From the NCBI RefSeq assembly GCF_016862115.1, contig NZ_BOMI01000098.1, positions 1-64,000 of the forward strand: a stretch of DNA of 64,000 nt. Reading direction: 5' to 3'. How positions within the stretch are numbered: position 1 is the stretch's first letter; every line of letters starts with the position of its first letter. Shown one piece after another: positions 16,907-24,890 of this stretch. The DNA is from Paractinoplanes deccanensis. GTDB lineage: Bacteria; Actinomycetota; Actinomycetes; Mycobacteriales; Micromonosporaceae. The notes under the pieces were generated by a model. It searched no databases. It was not told the DNA's origin and worked only from the letters and a program-made list of their open reading frames with translations. Made by a program: the position numbers and the translations under genes.

Positions 16907-17109
16907 TTCACATCCACTTCACGTTGCGCCATGGTGTCTGGCGAGCGCCATGCGTGGTCATCGTCGTCGGAGATCGACTTCGGCCACCCTCTCGATCGAC
17001 CCGGATCGAGTTGCCGGCCCGAGTGGTCGCGGTGCTCGCGGCACGCCCAACCGCCGTTTCCCCCGGTGGAGGACGTGCCGCGTCATTGCCCCCGACGAAG
17101 GGAAACTTC

Positions 17110-17844
17110 GTGAATCGGCTCTGGAGCCGGGTCGGAGTACGGGTTACCTCGGTCAGTCTGCTCGTGGCGGGCGCGGCCGGCGGTGTCTATCTCGGACAGG
17201 ACCGGGAAGTCCAGCAGGCGAGCGCCGAAGCGCAACTGGTCGTGCAGGCCGACGTCGACGACACGCTGCTGCTGAAGCAACGTCAGGCCGAGCATGCCGC
17301 CGCGCGAGCGTGGCAGCGCAAGGCCGAGGGCGACGCCGCCGAGAAGGCGGCCGCGGCCGCCAAGGCCTCCGCGGCCCAGGCGCACCAGCTCGAGCTCAAG
17401 GTGATCGCCCAGAAGAAGGCGGCCGAGGAGAAGAAGAAGGCGGAGGAGGCGGCCAAGAAGGCCGAGGAAGCCGCCAAGAAGGCCGAGGAGAGCGGCGGCC
17501 CGGTCGAGTACACCGGCGACATCCCCGCTTCCTGCGACGAATACTCGGGCGCCCGGGCGACCGGCTGCGCGCTGATGCTCAGCGCCGGCTTCGGCATCGA
17601 CCAGTTCCCGTGCCTGGACAAGCTGTGGACCAAGGAGAGTGGCTGGAACTACAAGGCCACCAACCCCAGCTCCGGCGCGTACGGCATCCCGCAGGCGCTG
17701 CCCGGCGACAAGATGGGCTCCGTTGCCGACGACTGGAAGACCAACCCGGCCACCCAGATCAAGTGGGGCCTCAACTACATCGAGGGCCGGTACGACACTC
17801 CCTGCGGCGCCTGGGCGCACTCGCAGGACGTCGGTTGGTACTAA
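17110..17844 (+). CDS. Secreted lytic transglycosylase-like protein
   Basis: The GTG at 17110 follows AAGGGA and gives 244 residues. An N-terminal hydrophobic segment (residues 10-26) serves as signal or anchor, followed by an Ala/Lys/Glu-rich coiled coil (about residues 55-128) and a C-terminal lysozyme-like domain: FPCLDKLWTKESGWNYKATN holds the presumed catalytic Glu176 and NPSSGAYGIPQALPGDKM is the SLT-type motif. Such enzymes cleave the peptidoglycan backbone. Two pairs of Cys (142/153 and 168/226 by position) could form disulfides in the exported domain. It is followed by a strong terminator. Confidence 0.85.
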   Translation: MNRLWSRVGVRVTSVSLLVAGAAGGVYLGQDREVQQASAEAQLVVQADVDDTLLLKQRQAEHAAARAWQRKAEGDAAEKAAAAAKASAAQAHQLELKVIAQKKAAEEKKKAEEAAKKAEEAAKKAEESGGPVEYTGDIPASCDEYSGARATGCALMLSAGFGIDQFPCLDKLWTKESGWNYKATNPSSGAYGIPQALPGDKMGSVADDWKTNPATQIKWGLNYIEGRYDTPCGAWAHSQDVGWY

Positions 17845-17860
17845 GTAGACAAGCTTCATG

Positions 17861-17892
17861 AACGGGCCGCGCGGCTAACCGCGCGGCCCGTT
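17861..17892 (+). terminator. Rho-independent terminator
   Basis: A perfect 13-bp stem (ACGGGCCGCGCGG with CCGCGCGGCCCGT) closed by a CTAA loop and followed by TTTC stands 17 bases after the transglycosylase stop codon. A and T on the outside extend the pairing by one more base pair. Confidence 0.9.
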
Positions 17893-17913
17893 TCATTGTG
17901 ATCAAATGTCTTT

Positions 17914-18702
17914 ATGGTCCGAAATGCCGCATCGTGGGTCGTGCTGGGTCTCCTCGCGGCCGTGCTGGGCGCCGGCGACCGGCCGGCCCTCGCGGGCGGT
18001 GAGGACCGCCCGGTCCGGGAAGTGGTCGGGGGCACGGTCGCGCCGCAGGGCAAGTTCCCCTGGGCGGTGCGGCTCTCGATGGGCTGCGGCGGCACGCTGA
18101 TCGCGTCCCGGGTCGTGCTCACCGCGGGCCACTGCGTCGACGGCACCGGCGACACCGACAAGATCGAGGTCACCGCGGGGGTCGCCGACCTCAAGTCCCG
18201 TCGCGCGCTGACCGCCCGCAGCGTCTCGGTCATCCGGGCGGCCGGCTTCAAGGACGAGACCAAGGGTGACGACTGGGCGGTGGTGCAGATCGACCGCTCG
18301 CTGCACCTCCCGGTGCTGCCGCTCGCCACGGAACCGGTCCGGAAAGGCCGGTACACGGTGATGGGCTGGGGGCAGACCCGCGAGGACTCGATGAAGCAGG
18401 AGCGGCGGCTGCACTACGCGTCCGTGCCGATGGTGTCCGACGCGAGCTGCGCGAAGGCGTACAAGAAGGCGGGGGTGAAGCTCGTCGACGACGAGCAGAT
18501 GTGCGCCGGGGACCAGCGCGTGGACACCTGCCAGGGTGACAGCGGCGGGCCGATGGTCGGGCAGAACCGGCGCGGGCAGTGGGAGCAGGTGGGCATCGTG
18601 AGCTGGGGGCTCGGGTGCGCGCGCGACGGGTATCCGGGCGTCTACACCCAGATCTCCACCTTTCGGCCCGCCATCGTGGCGGCGGTGCAGAAGCTGCAGT
18701 AG
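17914..18702 (+). CDS. Secreted trypsin-like serine protease (S1 family)
   Basis: A signal peptide (residues 1 to about 27, ending LAGG) is followed by a short propeptide and the mature start VVGGTVAPQGKFPW at residue 37. The catalytic triad is His73 (LTAGHC), Asp120 (GDDWAVVQID) and Ser210 (QGDSGGP). Asp204, six residues before the Ser, predicts cleavage after Arg or Lys. Six Cys can form the usual disulfides. Its make-up is close to Streptomyces trypsins. At 262 residues it is complete. The residue before the mature N-terminus is Glu, not Arg or Lys, so it is unlikely to activate itself. Confidence 0.95.
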   Translation: MVRNAASWVVLGLLAAVLGAGDRPALAGGEDRPVREVVGGTVAPQGKFPWAVRLSMGCGGTLIASRVVLTAGHCVDGTGDTDKIEVTAGVADLKSRRALTARSVSVIRAAGFKDETKGDDWAVVQIDRSLHLPVLPLATEPVRKGRYTVMGWGQTREDSMKQERRLHYASVPMVSDASCAKAYKKAGVKLVDDEQMCAGDQRVDTCQGDSGGPMVGQNRRGQWEQVGIVSWGLGCARDGYPGVYTQISTFRPAIVAAVQKLQ

Positions 18703-18707
18703 CGGCT

Positions 18708-19343
18708 TCAGTGGGCGATCGGCTTGGGGCGCTTGCGGCGGAACAGGATCGCGGCGATCACGCCGCCGAGCAGGCCCAGCAGGTGGCCCTGCCAGGAGAC
18801 CGGCTGGTCGGTCGGCAGGATGTTGTAGAGCTGGTACCAGTACAGCAGGCCGATGAACGCGGCCACGCCGAGGTTCCACCAGCTGCGCTCGACCAGGCCG
18901 CGGGCGAGCAGCAGGCCGAGGTAGCCGAAGATGACGCCGCTCGCGCCCACCACGACGCTGTTGGGGTCGCCGACGAACCAGACGCCCAGCCCGCTCACCA
19001 GCATGATCACGAAGGTCGACCAGATGAACCGCCGGACGCCGCCGGCCAGCGCGAACGTGCCGACCAGGATGAGCGGAACCGCGTTGCCGTAGAGGTGGTC
19101 CCAGCCGGCGTGCAGGAACGGGCTGAACAGCACGCCGTCGAGCCCGGCGATGCGGTGCGGGATGATGCCGCCGGCCACGTCGAGCTGGCCGGAGCCGATG
19201 CCGACGTCGATCGCCTCGATGAGGAAGAGAACGGGCACAACGGCACACATGGTGAGAAAAGCGCGCCCGAGCGACGCGTAGAACGCGTCCGTGCCGAACT
19301 TGGCCTCGGCTTCGATGCGGGTTGTGTCTGCCCCGTAACTCAT
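18708..19343 (-). CDS. Rhomboid intramembrane serine protease
   Basis: The 211-residue protein has six or more membrane helices. The catalytic Ser lies in GASGVIFGYLG (GxSG) and the catalytic His in SWQGHLLGLLGG; the preceding H-x-N region is seen as HAGWDHLYGNAVPL. Rhomboids cut single-helix membrane proteins inside the bilayer. It converges with the trypsin gene with a 5-bp gap. A minus-strand AACCAT at 19350-19355, 6 bases before the ATG, may be a leaderless promoter. Confidence 0.93.
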   Translation of the reverse strand: MSYGADTTRIEAEAKFGTDAFYASLGRAFLTMCAVVPVLFLIEAIDVGIGSGQLDVAGGIIPHRIAGLDGVLFSPFLHAGWDHLYGNAVPLILVGTFALAGGVRRFIWSTFVIMLVSGLGVWFVGDPNSVVVGASGVIFGYLGLLLARGLVERSWWNLGVAAFIGLLYWYQLYNILPTDQPVSWQGHLLGLLGGVIAAILFRRKRPKPIAH

Positions 19344-19349
19344 CCGTCA

Positions 19350-19355
19350 ATGGTT
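19350..19355 (-). promoter_or_regulatory. Possible -10 box of rhomboid gene
   Basis: On the minus strand AACCAT ends 6 bases before the ATG at 19343, fitting the leaderless spacing seen at many genes here. Confidence 0.35.
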
Positions 19356-19368
19356 CCAGGGCCGGGCA

Positions 19369-19393
19369 AGGCCCGCCAACAGATGGCGGGCCT
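19369..19393 (-). terminator. Hairpin terminator after glpX
   Basis: AGGCCCGCC and GGCGGGCCT form a perfect 9-bp stem with a 7-base loop, 15 bases past the glpX stop codon (minus strand). There is no long U-tract, as is common for actinobacterial terminators. Confidence 0.7.
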
Positions 19394-19407
19394 CGCCTTC
19401 CTGAGAG

Positions 19408-20451
19408 TTAGATGACCGGCTCGCCGTCACCGAGGGGCACGGTCGGCAGGTGGCCGTCGAAGTCGACAGCCGAGTAGAGGGCGAGCTTCTCCAGCCGGTG
19501 GTACGAGTCGATCACGCGGATCGTGCCGCTCTTGGACCGCATGACGATCGACTGGGTGTGCGCGCCGCCGGAGCGGTACCGCACGCCCTTGAGCAGGTCG
19601 CCGCTGGTCACGCCGGTGGCCACGAAGAAGCAGTTGTCACCGGTGACCAGATCGTCGGTGGTGAGCACCCGGTCGAGGTCGTGGCCGCCGGCCAGCGCCT
19701 TCTCGCGCTCGGCGTCGTCGCGCGGCCACAGCTTCGCCTGGATCATGCCGCCCAGGCATTTGATGGCGCAGGCGGCGGTGATGCCCTCCGGGGTGCCGCC
19801 GATGCCCATCAGCACGTCCACGTCGGACTCGGCGCGCGCCGCGGAGATCGCGCCGGCGATGTCGCCGTCCGAGATGAACTTGATGTTCGCGCCGGCCTGG
19901 CGCACCTCCTCGACCAGCTTTGTGTGGCGAGGACGGTCGAGGATGCAGACGGTGACGTCCGAGACGCTGGACCGCTTGGCCTTGGCGATACGGCGCAGAT
20001 TTTCGGCAGTGCCGGCGTTGATGTCGATGACGTCGGCGCAGTCCGGCCCGACGGCGATCTTGTCCATGTAGAAGACGGCGCTGGGGTCGAACATGGCGCC
20101 GCGCTCGGCAACGGCGAGAACCGACACCGAGCCGGGCATGCCCTTGCTCATCAGAGTCGTGCCGTCGATCGGGTCCACCGCCACGTCCACCTCGGGACCG
20201 GTGCCGTCGCCGACCCGCTCGCCGTTGTAGAGCATGGGCGCCTCGTCCTTCTCGCCCTCGCCGATCACCACCGTGCCGCTCATCTGAATCGAATTGATCA
20301 GCTTGCGCATGGCGTCGACGGCGGCACCGTCACCACCGTTCTTGTCACCGCGGCCGACCCACCGGCCGGCTGCCATCGCGGCGGCCTCGGTGACACGGAC
20401 CAGGTCGAGGGCGATGTTGCGGTCGAGATCCTGCGGGACCCGGGCTGGCAT
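19408..20451 (-). CDS. glpX: Fructose-1,6-bisphosphatase class II
   Basis: The 347-residue enzyme hydrolyses fructose 1,6-bisphosphate in gluconeogenesis. The family's metal-binding motifs are present: [32 protein letters not shown] and the [16 protein letters not shown] motif of the Li-sensitive phosphatase fold; GIGGTPEGI lies in the C-terminal half. In actinobacteria GlpX is the main or only FBPase. The start ATG at 20451 has GAGGAGG upstream. Together with pckG it supports growth on non-sugar carbon. Confidence 0.96.
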   Translation of the reverse strand: MPARVPQDLDRNIALDLVRVTEAAAMAAGRWVGRGDKNGGDGAAVDAMRKLINSIQMSGTVVIGEGEKDEAPMLYNGERVGDGTGPEVDVAVDPIDGTTLMSKGMPGSVSVLAVAERGAMFDPSAVFYMDKIAVGPDCADVIDINAGTAENLRRIAKAKRSSVSDVTVCILDRPRHTKLVEEVRQAGANIKFISDGDIAGAISAARAESDVDVLMGIGGTPEGITAACAIKCLGGMIQAKLWPRDDAEREKALAGGHDLDRVLTTDDLVTGDNCFFVATGVTSGDLLKGVRYRSGGAHTQSIVMRSKSGTIRVIDSYHRLEKLALYSAVDFDGHLPTVPLGDGEPVI

Positions 20452-20541
20452 ATGGGCGCCTCCTCGCGACTCTGCGGGGTCGGTGAATTACCCGATCCTC
20501 ACATGTACGGATGTGCAAAGTCCCGCCTCAGCGACATGGTT

Positions 20542-20547
20542 AACAAT
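20542..20547 (+). promoter_or_regulatory. -10 box, leaderless DUF4245 gene
   Basis: AACAAT (within TTAACAATG) ends 6 bases before the GTG at 20554. Confidence 0.4.
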
Positions 20548-20553
20548 GGGTGA

Positions 20554-21237
20554 GTGGAACCAGCCTCGCCCGCACCCGTCTCCGGCCCGCCCGCCCCTCA
20601 GGCCGAGCCTTCCGGCACCGCCGCCGCGGCTCCCGCGCCCACCGGCTCCACCTCCGCCGCGGGCGCCACCTCTGTCGCCGCGGCCGCGTCTGGTTCCGCC
20701 TCCGACGGTGCCCCCGTTCGGCTGGCGCGCGGGCAGGAGCGGTCGCCGAAGGACATGGCGATGTCGCTGCTGGTCCTGCTCGTCCCGATCGCCCTCCTGC
20801 TGATCTTCTACCGCACCGTCCTCAACGGCGACGCCCCGATCACGGTCGATCCCGCCCCGTCGCTCCAGGAGGCTCGCCGGGCGAACGTCTTCACGGTGGT
20901 TGAGCCCCGCGGCCTCGGCGACGACTGGCACGTGTCGAGCGCGACCTTCCGCCGCGACACCGAGGGCGCCACCCTGCGCATCGGCTACGTCGACCCCGAC
21001 AAGGACGCCCTCCAGCTCGTCGAGAGCAACGTGCCCTCCGCGACCCTGCTCCCCACCGAGCTGACCAAGGCCGCGAAGCCCGCCGGCGAGTTCCGCTCGG
21101 ACGCCGGCGTCTGGCGTCTCTACGACACCCGCCCCGGCGAGAAGGCCCTGGTGCTGGCCGACCAGACCCGCACGGTCATCGTCATCGGCAAGAGCGACGT
21201 CGAGAGACTGGAAACCCTCGCCGGCTCCCTCAGCTGA
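20554..21237 (+). CDS. DUF4245 family membrane-anchored protein
   Basis: The 227-residue protein has a disordered Ala/Pro/Ser N-terminal arm of about 60 residues, a single helix (MAMSLLVLLVPIALLLIFY) and an extracellular domain of about 135 residues, with features such as RIGYVDPDKDALQLVESN typical of DUF4245. Members are common in actinobacteria beside glpX and xseAB, as here; function is unknown. It is transcribed away from glpX. Confidence 0.8.
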   Translation: MEPASPAPVSGPPAPQAEPSGTAAAAPAPTGSTSAAGATSVAAAASGSASDGAPVRLARGQERSPKDMAMSLLVLLVPIALLLIFYRTVLNGDAPITVDPAPSLQEARRANVFTVVEPRGLGDDWHVSSATFRRDTEGATLRIGYVDPDKDALQLVESNVPSATLLPTELTKAAKPAGEFRSDAGVWRLYDTRPGEKALVLADQTRTVIVIGKSDVERLETLAGSLS

Positions 21238-21272
21238 GCCACCCTCGGCCAGCTGAGCCCTCGCGGCGGTCG

Positions 21273-21476
21273 TCAGTCGTCGGCGCGGGCGGCGCGGGCC
21301 GCCTCGATGCGCTCGCGGGCGCCGTCGAGCCAACGCTGGCAGACGTCGGCCAGCTTCTCGCCGCGCTCCCACAGCGCCAGCGACTCCTCCAGGGAGCTGC
21401 CACCCTGCTCGAGCCGCTCCACCACGGTGGCCAGCTCGGTGCGCGCCTGCTCGTAGCTCAGCTTGTCGTCGCTCAC
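21273..21476 (-). CDS. xseB: Exodeoxyribonuclease VII small subunit
   Basis: The 67-residue protein has the typical XseB sequence (LSYEQARTELATVVERLEQG, SLEESLALWERGEKLADVCQ), two helices that coat the large subunit. GTG 21476 is preceded by AAGGAGG. A nine-codon reading frame directly upstream copies the first five residues (see 21473-21499). XseB and XseA act together in single-strand DNA degradation. The two genes are separated by an unusual 250-bp repeat region. Confidence 0.95.
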   Translation of the reverse strand: MSDDKLSYEQARTELATVVERLEQGGSSLEESLALWERGEKLADVCQRWLDGARERIEAARAARADD

Positions 21477-21499
21477 TCGTCCTCCTTGTCGTCACTCAT
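21473..21499 (-). other. Mini-ORF duplicating the xseB start
   Basis: An ATG at 21499 opens an eight-residue frame MSDDKEDE whose TGA overlaps the GTG of xseB. The first five codons are nearly identical to those of xseB (ATGAGTGACGACAAG versus GTGAGCGACGACAAG), and the mini-ORF also contains the AAGGAGG ribosome binding site. It looks like a small tandem duplication of the gene start; translation of it would couple into xseB. Confidence 0.5.
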
Positions 21500-21528
21500 C
21501 GCCTGGTCACTCGCCCCCGGGGGTGGGC

Positions 21529-21720
21529 TCTCGCCGCAGTTCGCTCGTCCCCAGGGCTCTCGCCGCAGTTCGCTCGCTTCCGGGGTGTCGCCGCAGTGCG
21601 CTCGCCTCCGGGGCTCTCGCCGCACGTTCGCTCGCTCCCGGGGCACTCGCCGCACGTTCGCTCGCTCTCGGGGCACTCGCCGCAGCCCATTCGCGCTCCG
21701 GCGGTGGCTCGCCGAAGTCC
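21529..21720. repeat. About seven degenerate tandem copies of a 30-bp unit
   Basis: CTCGCCGCA recurs every 29-32 bases between xseA and xseB. The two best copies are at 21616-21645 and 21646-21675, which differ by one or two bases over 30. It is open in several frames but repeats poorly at the protein level, so I read it as noncoding repeat DNA. Confidence 0.75.
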
Positions 21721-21729
21721 GCTCGGTGC

Positions 21730-22956
21730 TCATTCGGTCTCTTTGACGGCGGCCCGGAGCTCGCCCTCGGCCAGCCGCACCCGGAGGAGGTCGTCGGGCT
21801 TGACCTCGTCGGCCGCCCGCACCACGTGGCCGTCGGAGCGCTGGACGATCGCGTAGCCCCGTTGGAGAGTCGCCGCCGGTGACAGCGCGCGCAGGCGGGC
21901 CACCGTGTGCCGCAGCTCGTCGTCGGCGCGGCGCAGGCGGTGGTCGAGGCTGCGCGTCGCCCGGTCGCGCAGCGCCGTCACGTCGGCGGCCCGCTGGTCG
22001 ACCAGCAGCTCGGGGCGGGCCAGCGACGGGCGGGAGCGCCACGACTCGATGCGGTGGGTCTCGCGGTCGATCAGGGTGAGCACCGCTCGTTCGAGCCGCC
22101 GGCGGGCCACGTCGATCAGCTGCCGCTCCTCGCCCAGGTCGGGCACGATCCGCTTGGCCGCGTCGGTCGGGGTCGAGGCGCGCAGGTCGGCCACGTAGTC
22201 GAGCAGCGGCGTGTCGGTCTCGTGCCCGATCGCGCTGACCACCGGCGTACGGCATGCGAAAACCGCACGGCAGAGCGCCTCGTCGCTGAAGGGCAGCAGG
22301 TCCTCGACGCTGCCGCCGCCGCGGGCGATCACGATGACGTCGATCGTGTCGTCGTTGTCGAGGACCTTGAGCGCCTCGATGATCTGGGGCACCGCGGTCG
22401 GGCCCTGCACCGGCACGTTGAGCACCTTGATGTCGACAGCGGGCCAGCGACGGCGCGTGTTCATCAGCACGTCGCGCTCGGCCGCGCTGGCCCGGCCCGT
22501 GATCAGGCCGACCCGCCCGGGCAGGAACGGCAGGCGGCGCTTGCGCTCGCGGGAGAAGAGCCCCTCGGCGGCGAGCAGCTTTTTGAGCCTCTCGAGCCGG
22601 GCGAGCAGCTCGCCGAGGCCGACCTGGCGGATCTCGTCGGCGCGCAGGCTCAGCGTGCCCCGGGCGGGATAGAACTCCGGCTTGGCGTGCAGCGTGACCC
22701 GGGCGCCCTCGGCCAGCTCGGGAGCGCCGGCGTCGAGCACGTCGCGGTGAGCAGTGACGGTGAGGCTCAGGTCGGCGGACGGGTCGCGCAGGGTCAGGAA
22801 CACCACGCTGGACCCCGGTCGCCGGCTGATCTGGGCGACCTGGCCGTCCACCCAGACCCAGCCCAGCTTGGAGATCCAGGCGCCGATCTTTTGGGTGACG
22901 ACGCGCACCGGCCACGGCTCGTCGGCGGTGCTCTTGCCTCCTGCTGGCTCACTCAC
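21730..22956 (-). CDS. xseA: Exodeoxyribonuclease VII large subunit
   Basis: The 408-residue protein has the N-terminal OB fold that binds single-stranded DNA (about residues 25-115, [25 protein letters not shown]) and the catalytic domain with [37 protein letters not shown] and [27 protein letters not shown], the latter two being family signatures. The C-terminal helical part ends with [16 protein letters not shown]. It starts with GTG and has a leaderless-type promoter. Confidence 0.97.
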   Translation of the reverse strand: MSEPAGGKSTADEPWPVRVVTQKIGAWISKLGWVWVDGQVAQISRRPGSSVVFLTLRDPSADLSLTVTAHRDVLDAGAPELAEGARVTLHAKPEFYPARGTLSLRADEIRQVGLGELLARLERLKKLLAAEGLFSRERKRRLPFLPGRVGLITGRASAAERDVLMNTRRRWPAVDIKVLNVPVQGPTAVPQIIEALKVLDNDDTIDVIVIARGGGSVEDLLPFSDEALCRAVFACRTPVVSAIGHETDTPLLDYVADLRASTPTDAAKRIVPDLGEERQLIDVARRRLERAVLTLIDRETHRIESWRSRPSLARPELLVDQRAADVTALRDRATRSLDHRLRRADDELRHTVARLRALSPAATLQRGYAIVQRSDGHVVRAADEVKPDDLLRVRLAEGELRAAVKETE

Positions 22957-22962
22957 CCGGCC

Positions 22963-22968
22963 AGATTA
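22963..22968 (-). promoter_or_regulatory. -10 box, leaderless xseA
   Basis: TAATCT on the minus strand ends 6 bases before the GTG at 22956 and lies across the end of the upstream membrane-protein gene. Confidence 0.5.
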
Positions 22969-23526
22969 CGGAAGCCCTCTGACATTCTCGTCGTCCGCGG
23001 TGCGCGTCCCGCGTTCCTCGGCGTGCTCGGCCCGCCTCGGCGGCGCGGCTAGCCGGGCCGGCGCGGGCCCGGCCGGAGCGGGGGTGAGGCGGGCGACCGC
23101 GATCAGCACGAGCATCCCGGCGAGCGCCCAGAAGAGCACGTCGATGAGGATCCGGGCGCCGTCGGCGTGCCAGCCGCCCGGGTTGCGGGCGATCATCGTG
23201 AACGGGAATCCGTGCCGCACGGAGTATTCGCGGGAGCAGCAGTCGACGGCGGCCTCGGGCAGCGCCGAGACGACCAGGCCCAGCGCGGCGACCGCCCCGC
23301 CGGTCAGCCAGGCGGCGCGGCGCGGGCGACGGCCCACGCGCTGGAGCCCGAGCATCGCCAGCCCGGCGAGCAGCAGCACCAGGTGGAAGGCCACGTACGG
23401 GAACGAGTCCAGGCCCATGGCCAGGTTGAGCAGGGCGAGCCCCACGAAGGCCCACCCGGCGATGAGCCGGAGCGTCGTCACGGCCGACGCCGAGATTCCG
23501 GGGTCGTCCGCCGGGGCCTCAGGCAT
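22966..23526 (-). CDS. Four-helix membrane protein of unknown function
   Basis: The 186-residue protein has four predicted membrane helices. Between helices 3 and 4 lies a presumably extracellular loop with a Cys pair and aromatic residues (DCCSREYSVRHGFPF). The C-terminus is charged. The next gene upstream encodes a shorter protein with a similar loop ([16 protein letters not shown]), suggesting a related pair. I recognise no family. The ATG at 23526 follows a leaderless-type -10 box. Confidence 0.65.
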   Translation of the reverse strand: MPEAPADDPGISASAVTTLRLIAGWAFVGLALLNLAMGLDSFPYVAFHLVLLLAGLAMLGLQRVGRRPRRAAWLTGGAVAALGLVVSALPEAAVDCCSREYSVRHGFPFTMIARNPGGWHADGARILIDVLFWALAGMLVLIAVARLTPAPAGPAPARLAAPPRRAEHAEERGTRTADDENVRGLP

Positions 23527-23533
23527 GAAACCG

Positions 23534-23539
23534 ATTATC
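23534..23539 (-). promoter_or_regulatory. -10 box, leaderless membrane-protein gene
   Basis: GATAAT on the minus strand ends 7 bases before the ATG at 23526. Confidence 0.45.
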
Positions 23540-23556
23540 CCGGCAAATAGGACGCT

Positions 23557-23856
23557 TTACCCGCGGTTTCTCCGCATCACCAGGGCGATCACGAGGAGCA
23601 GCAAGCCGGCGTACGAGAAAAGCAGCAGGTCAGCGAGGAGCGGGAGAACGTTGACGGTCCAGCTCGAGCTCCGCGCGAGGCGTACGGCGGTCTCGGGATC
23701 GTCGGCCACCGCGCCCCGGCTCGCCCAGGAGGACGGCCAGCCACGGTCCACGACATAGCCGAACATGCAGCACAGCTGTGCCTTGCCGGCGGCGAGCCCG
23801 GCAGCCGTCCCGGCCGGCGCCGAGCCGGCCATGACGATCCCGTACGACCACCGCAC
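23557..23856 (-). CDS. Small membrane protein with Cys-Cys loop
   Basis: The product of up to 99 residues has a hydrophobic N-terminal part, a loop with [20 protein letters not shown] and a C-terminal helix ([18 protein letters not shown]) followed by basic residues. The start is unsure: GTG 23856 or ATG 23832. It resembles the loop and last helix of the neighbour at 22966-23526 in layout. It is divergent from ispH. No function can be given. Confidence 0.55.
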   Translation of the reverse strand: MRWSYGIVMAGSAPAGTAAGLAAGKAQLCCMFGYVVDRGWPSSWASRGAVADDPETAVRLARSSSWTVNVLPLLADLLLFSYAGLLLLVIALVMRRNRG

Positions 23857-23909
23857 GAGTATGTCCTGTGGTGCGGATCGCAGAAAGGCGGGCGCGGGTG
23901 CGATCCACG

Positions 23910-23915
23910 TACCAT
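23910..23915 (+). promoter_or_regulatory. -10 box, leaderless ispH
   Basis: TACCAT ends 6 bases before the GTG at 23922 and supports that start over the in-frame codon at 23868. Confidence 0.5.
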
Positions 23916-23921
23916 GGCCGG

Positions 23922-24890
23922 GTGACTGAGCCTCGGAAGCGTGTATTGCTGGCCAAGCCGCGCGGATACTGCGCGGGCGTCGACCGTGCCGTGCAGACCG
24001 TCGAGGAGGCGCTGAAGCTCTACGGCGCCCCGGTCTACGTCCGCAAGCAGATCGTGCACAACAAACACGTGGTCAGCACGCTCGAGGCGGCCGGCGCGAT
24101 CTTCGTGGAGGAGAACGAGGAGGTGCCCGAGGGCTCCACCGTCGTCTTCTCGGCGCACGGCGTCGCCCCCGAGGTGCACGAGCAGGCCAAGGCCCGCAAC
24201 CTCAAGGCGATCGACGCGACCTGCCCGCTGGTCACCAAGGTGCACCACGAGGCCAAGCGGTTCGCCGCCGAGGACTACGACATCCTGCTCATCGGTCACG
24301 AGGGCCACGAGGAGGTCATCGGCACCTCCGGCGAGGCCCCGCAGCACATCCAGCTCGTCGACGGCCCCGACTCGGTCGACAAGGTCGTCGTCCGCGACCC
24401 GTCCAAGGTCGTGTGGCTGTCGCAGACCACGCTCTCGGTCGACGAGACGATGGAGACGGTGGCCCGGCTCAAGACCCGGCTGCCGCTGCTCCAGTCGCCG
24501 CCCAGCGACGACATCTGCTACGCCACCCAGAACAGGCAGCACGTCGTCAAGGAGATCGCCCCCGAGTGCGACGTGGTGATCGTCGTCGGCTCGACGAACA
24601 GCTCCAACTCCGTGCGCCTCGTCGAGGTCGCCCTCGACGCCGGTGCCCGCGCTGGCCACCTGGTCGACTACGCCTCCGAGATCAAGGACGAGTGGCTCGA
24701 GGGCGCGATTACGGTCGGCGTCTCCTCCGGCGCCAGCGTCCCCGACGACCTGGTCATGGACGTCCTGTCCCACCTGGCCGCCCGCGGCTTCGGCGAGGTC
24801 ACCGAGTTCACCACCGCCGAGGAGCGCCTGACCTTCTCGCTGCCCCAGGAGCTCCGCCGCGACATGAAGGCGGCCGCCGCCCAGGCCTAG
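23922..24890 (+). CDS. ispH: 4-hydroxy-3-methylbut-2-enyl diphosphate reductase
   Basis: The 322-residue iron-sulfur enzyme makes the last step of the non-mevalonate pathway, giving isopentenyl and dimethylallyl diphosphate. The three cluster Cys are in [14 protein letters not shown] (Cys17), [12 protein letters not shown] and [11 protein letters not shown]; the substrate motifs [16 protein letters not shown] and VGSTNSSNS are intact. It feeds the isoprenoid genes seen earlier (prenyl transferase and GGR-like reductase). It overlaps the end of convergent rmuC by 4 bp. Confidence 0.97.
   Translation: MTEPRKRVLLAKPRGYCAGVDRAVQTVEEALKLYGAPVYVRKQIVHNKHVVSTLEAAGAIFVEENEEVPEGSTVVFSAHGVAPEVHEQAKARNLKAIDATCPLVTKVHHEAKRFAAEDYDILLIGHEGHEEVIGTSGEAPQHIQLVDGPDSVDKVVVRDPSKVVWLSQTTLSVDETMETVARLKTRLPLLQSPPSDDICYATQNRQHVVKEIAPECDVVIVVGSTNSSNSVRLVEVALDAGARAGHLVDYASEIKDEWLEGAITVGVSSGASVPDDLVMDVLSHLAARGFGEVTEFTTAEERLTFSLPQELRRDMKAAAAQA

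Larger units (their letters stand above)
16785..17109 (+). other. Long control region upstream of transglycosylase gene
   Basis: No gene is seen in these 325 bases. They hold a CRP-like palindrome at 16876-16891 and an adjoining dyad at 16889-16906. Just before the start codon a short stem, CGAAG/CTTCG (17096-17110), puts the GGGA of the ribosome binding site in its loop. Confidence 0.55.

Noticed and set aside
16785-17109. Possible ydaO-type (c-di-AMP) riboswitch before the transglycosylase gene
   Set aside because: Such switches occur upstream of actinobacterial cell-wall hydrolases, but I could not find the conserved core sequence or pseudoknot elements here.
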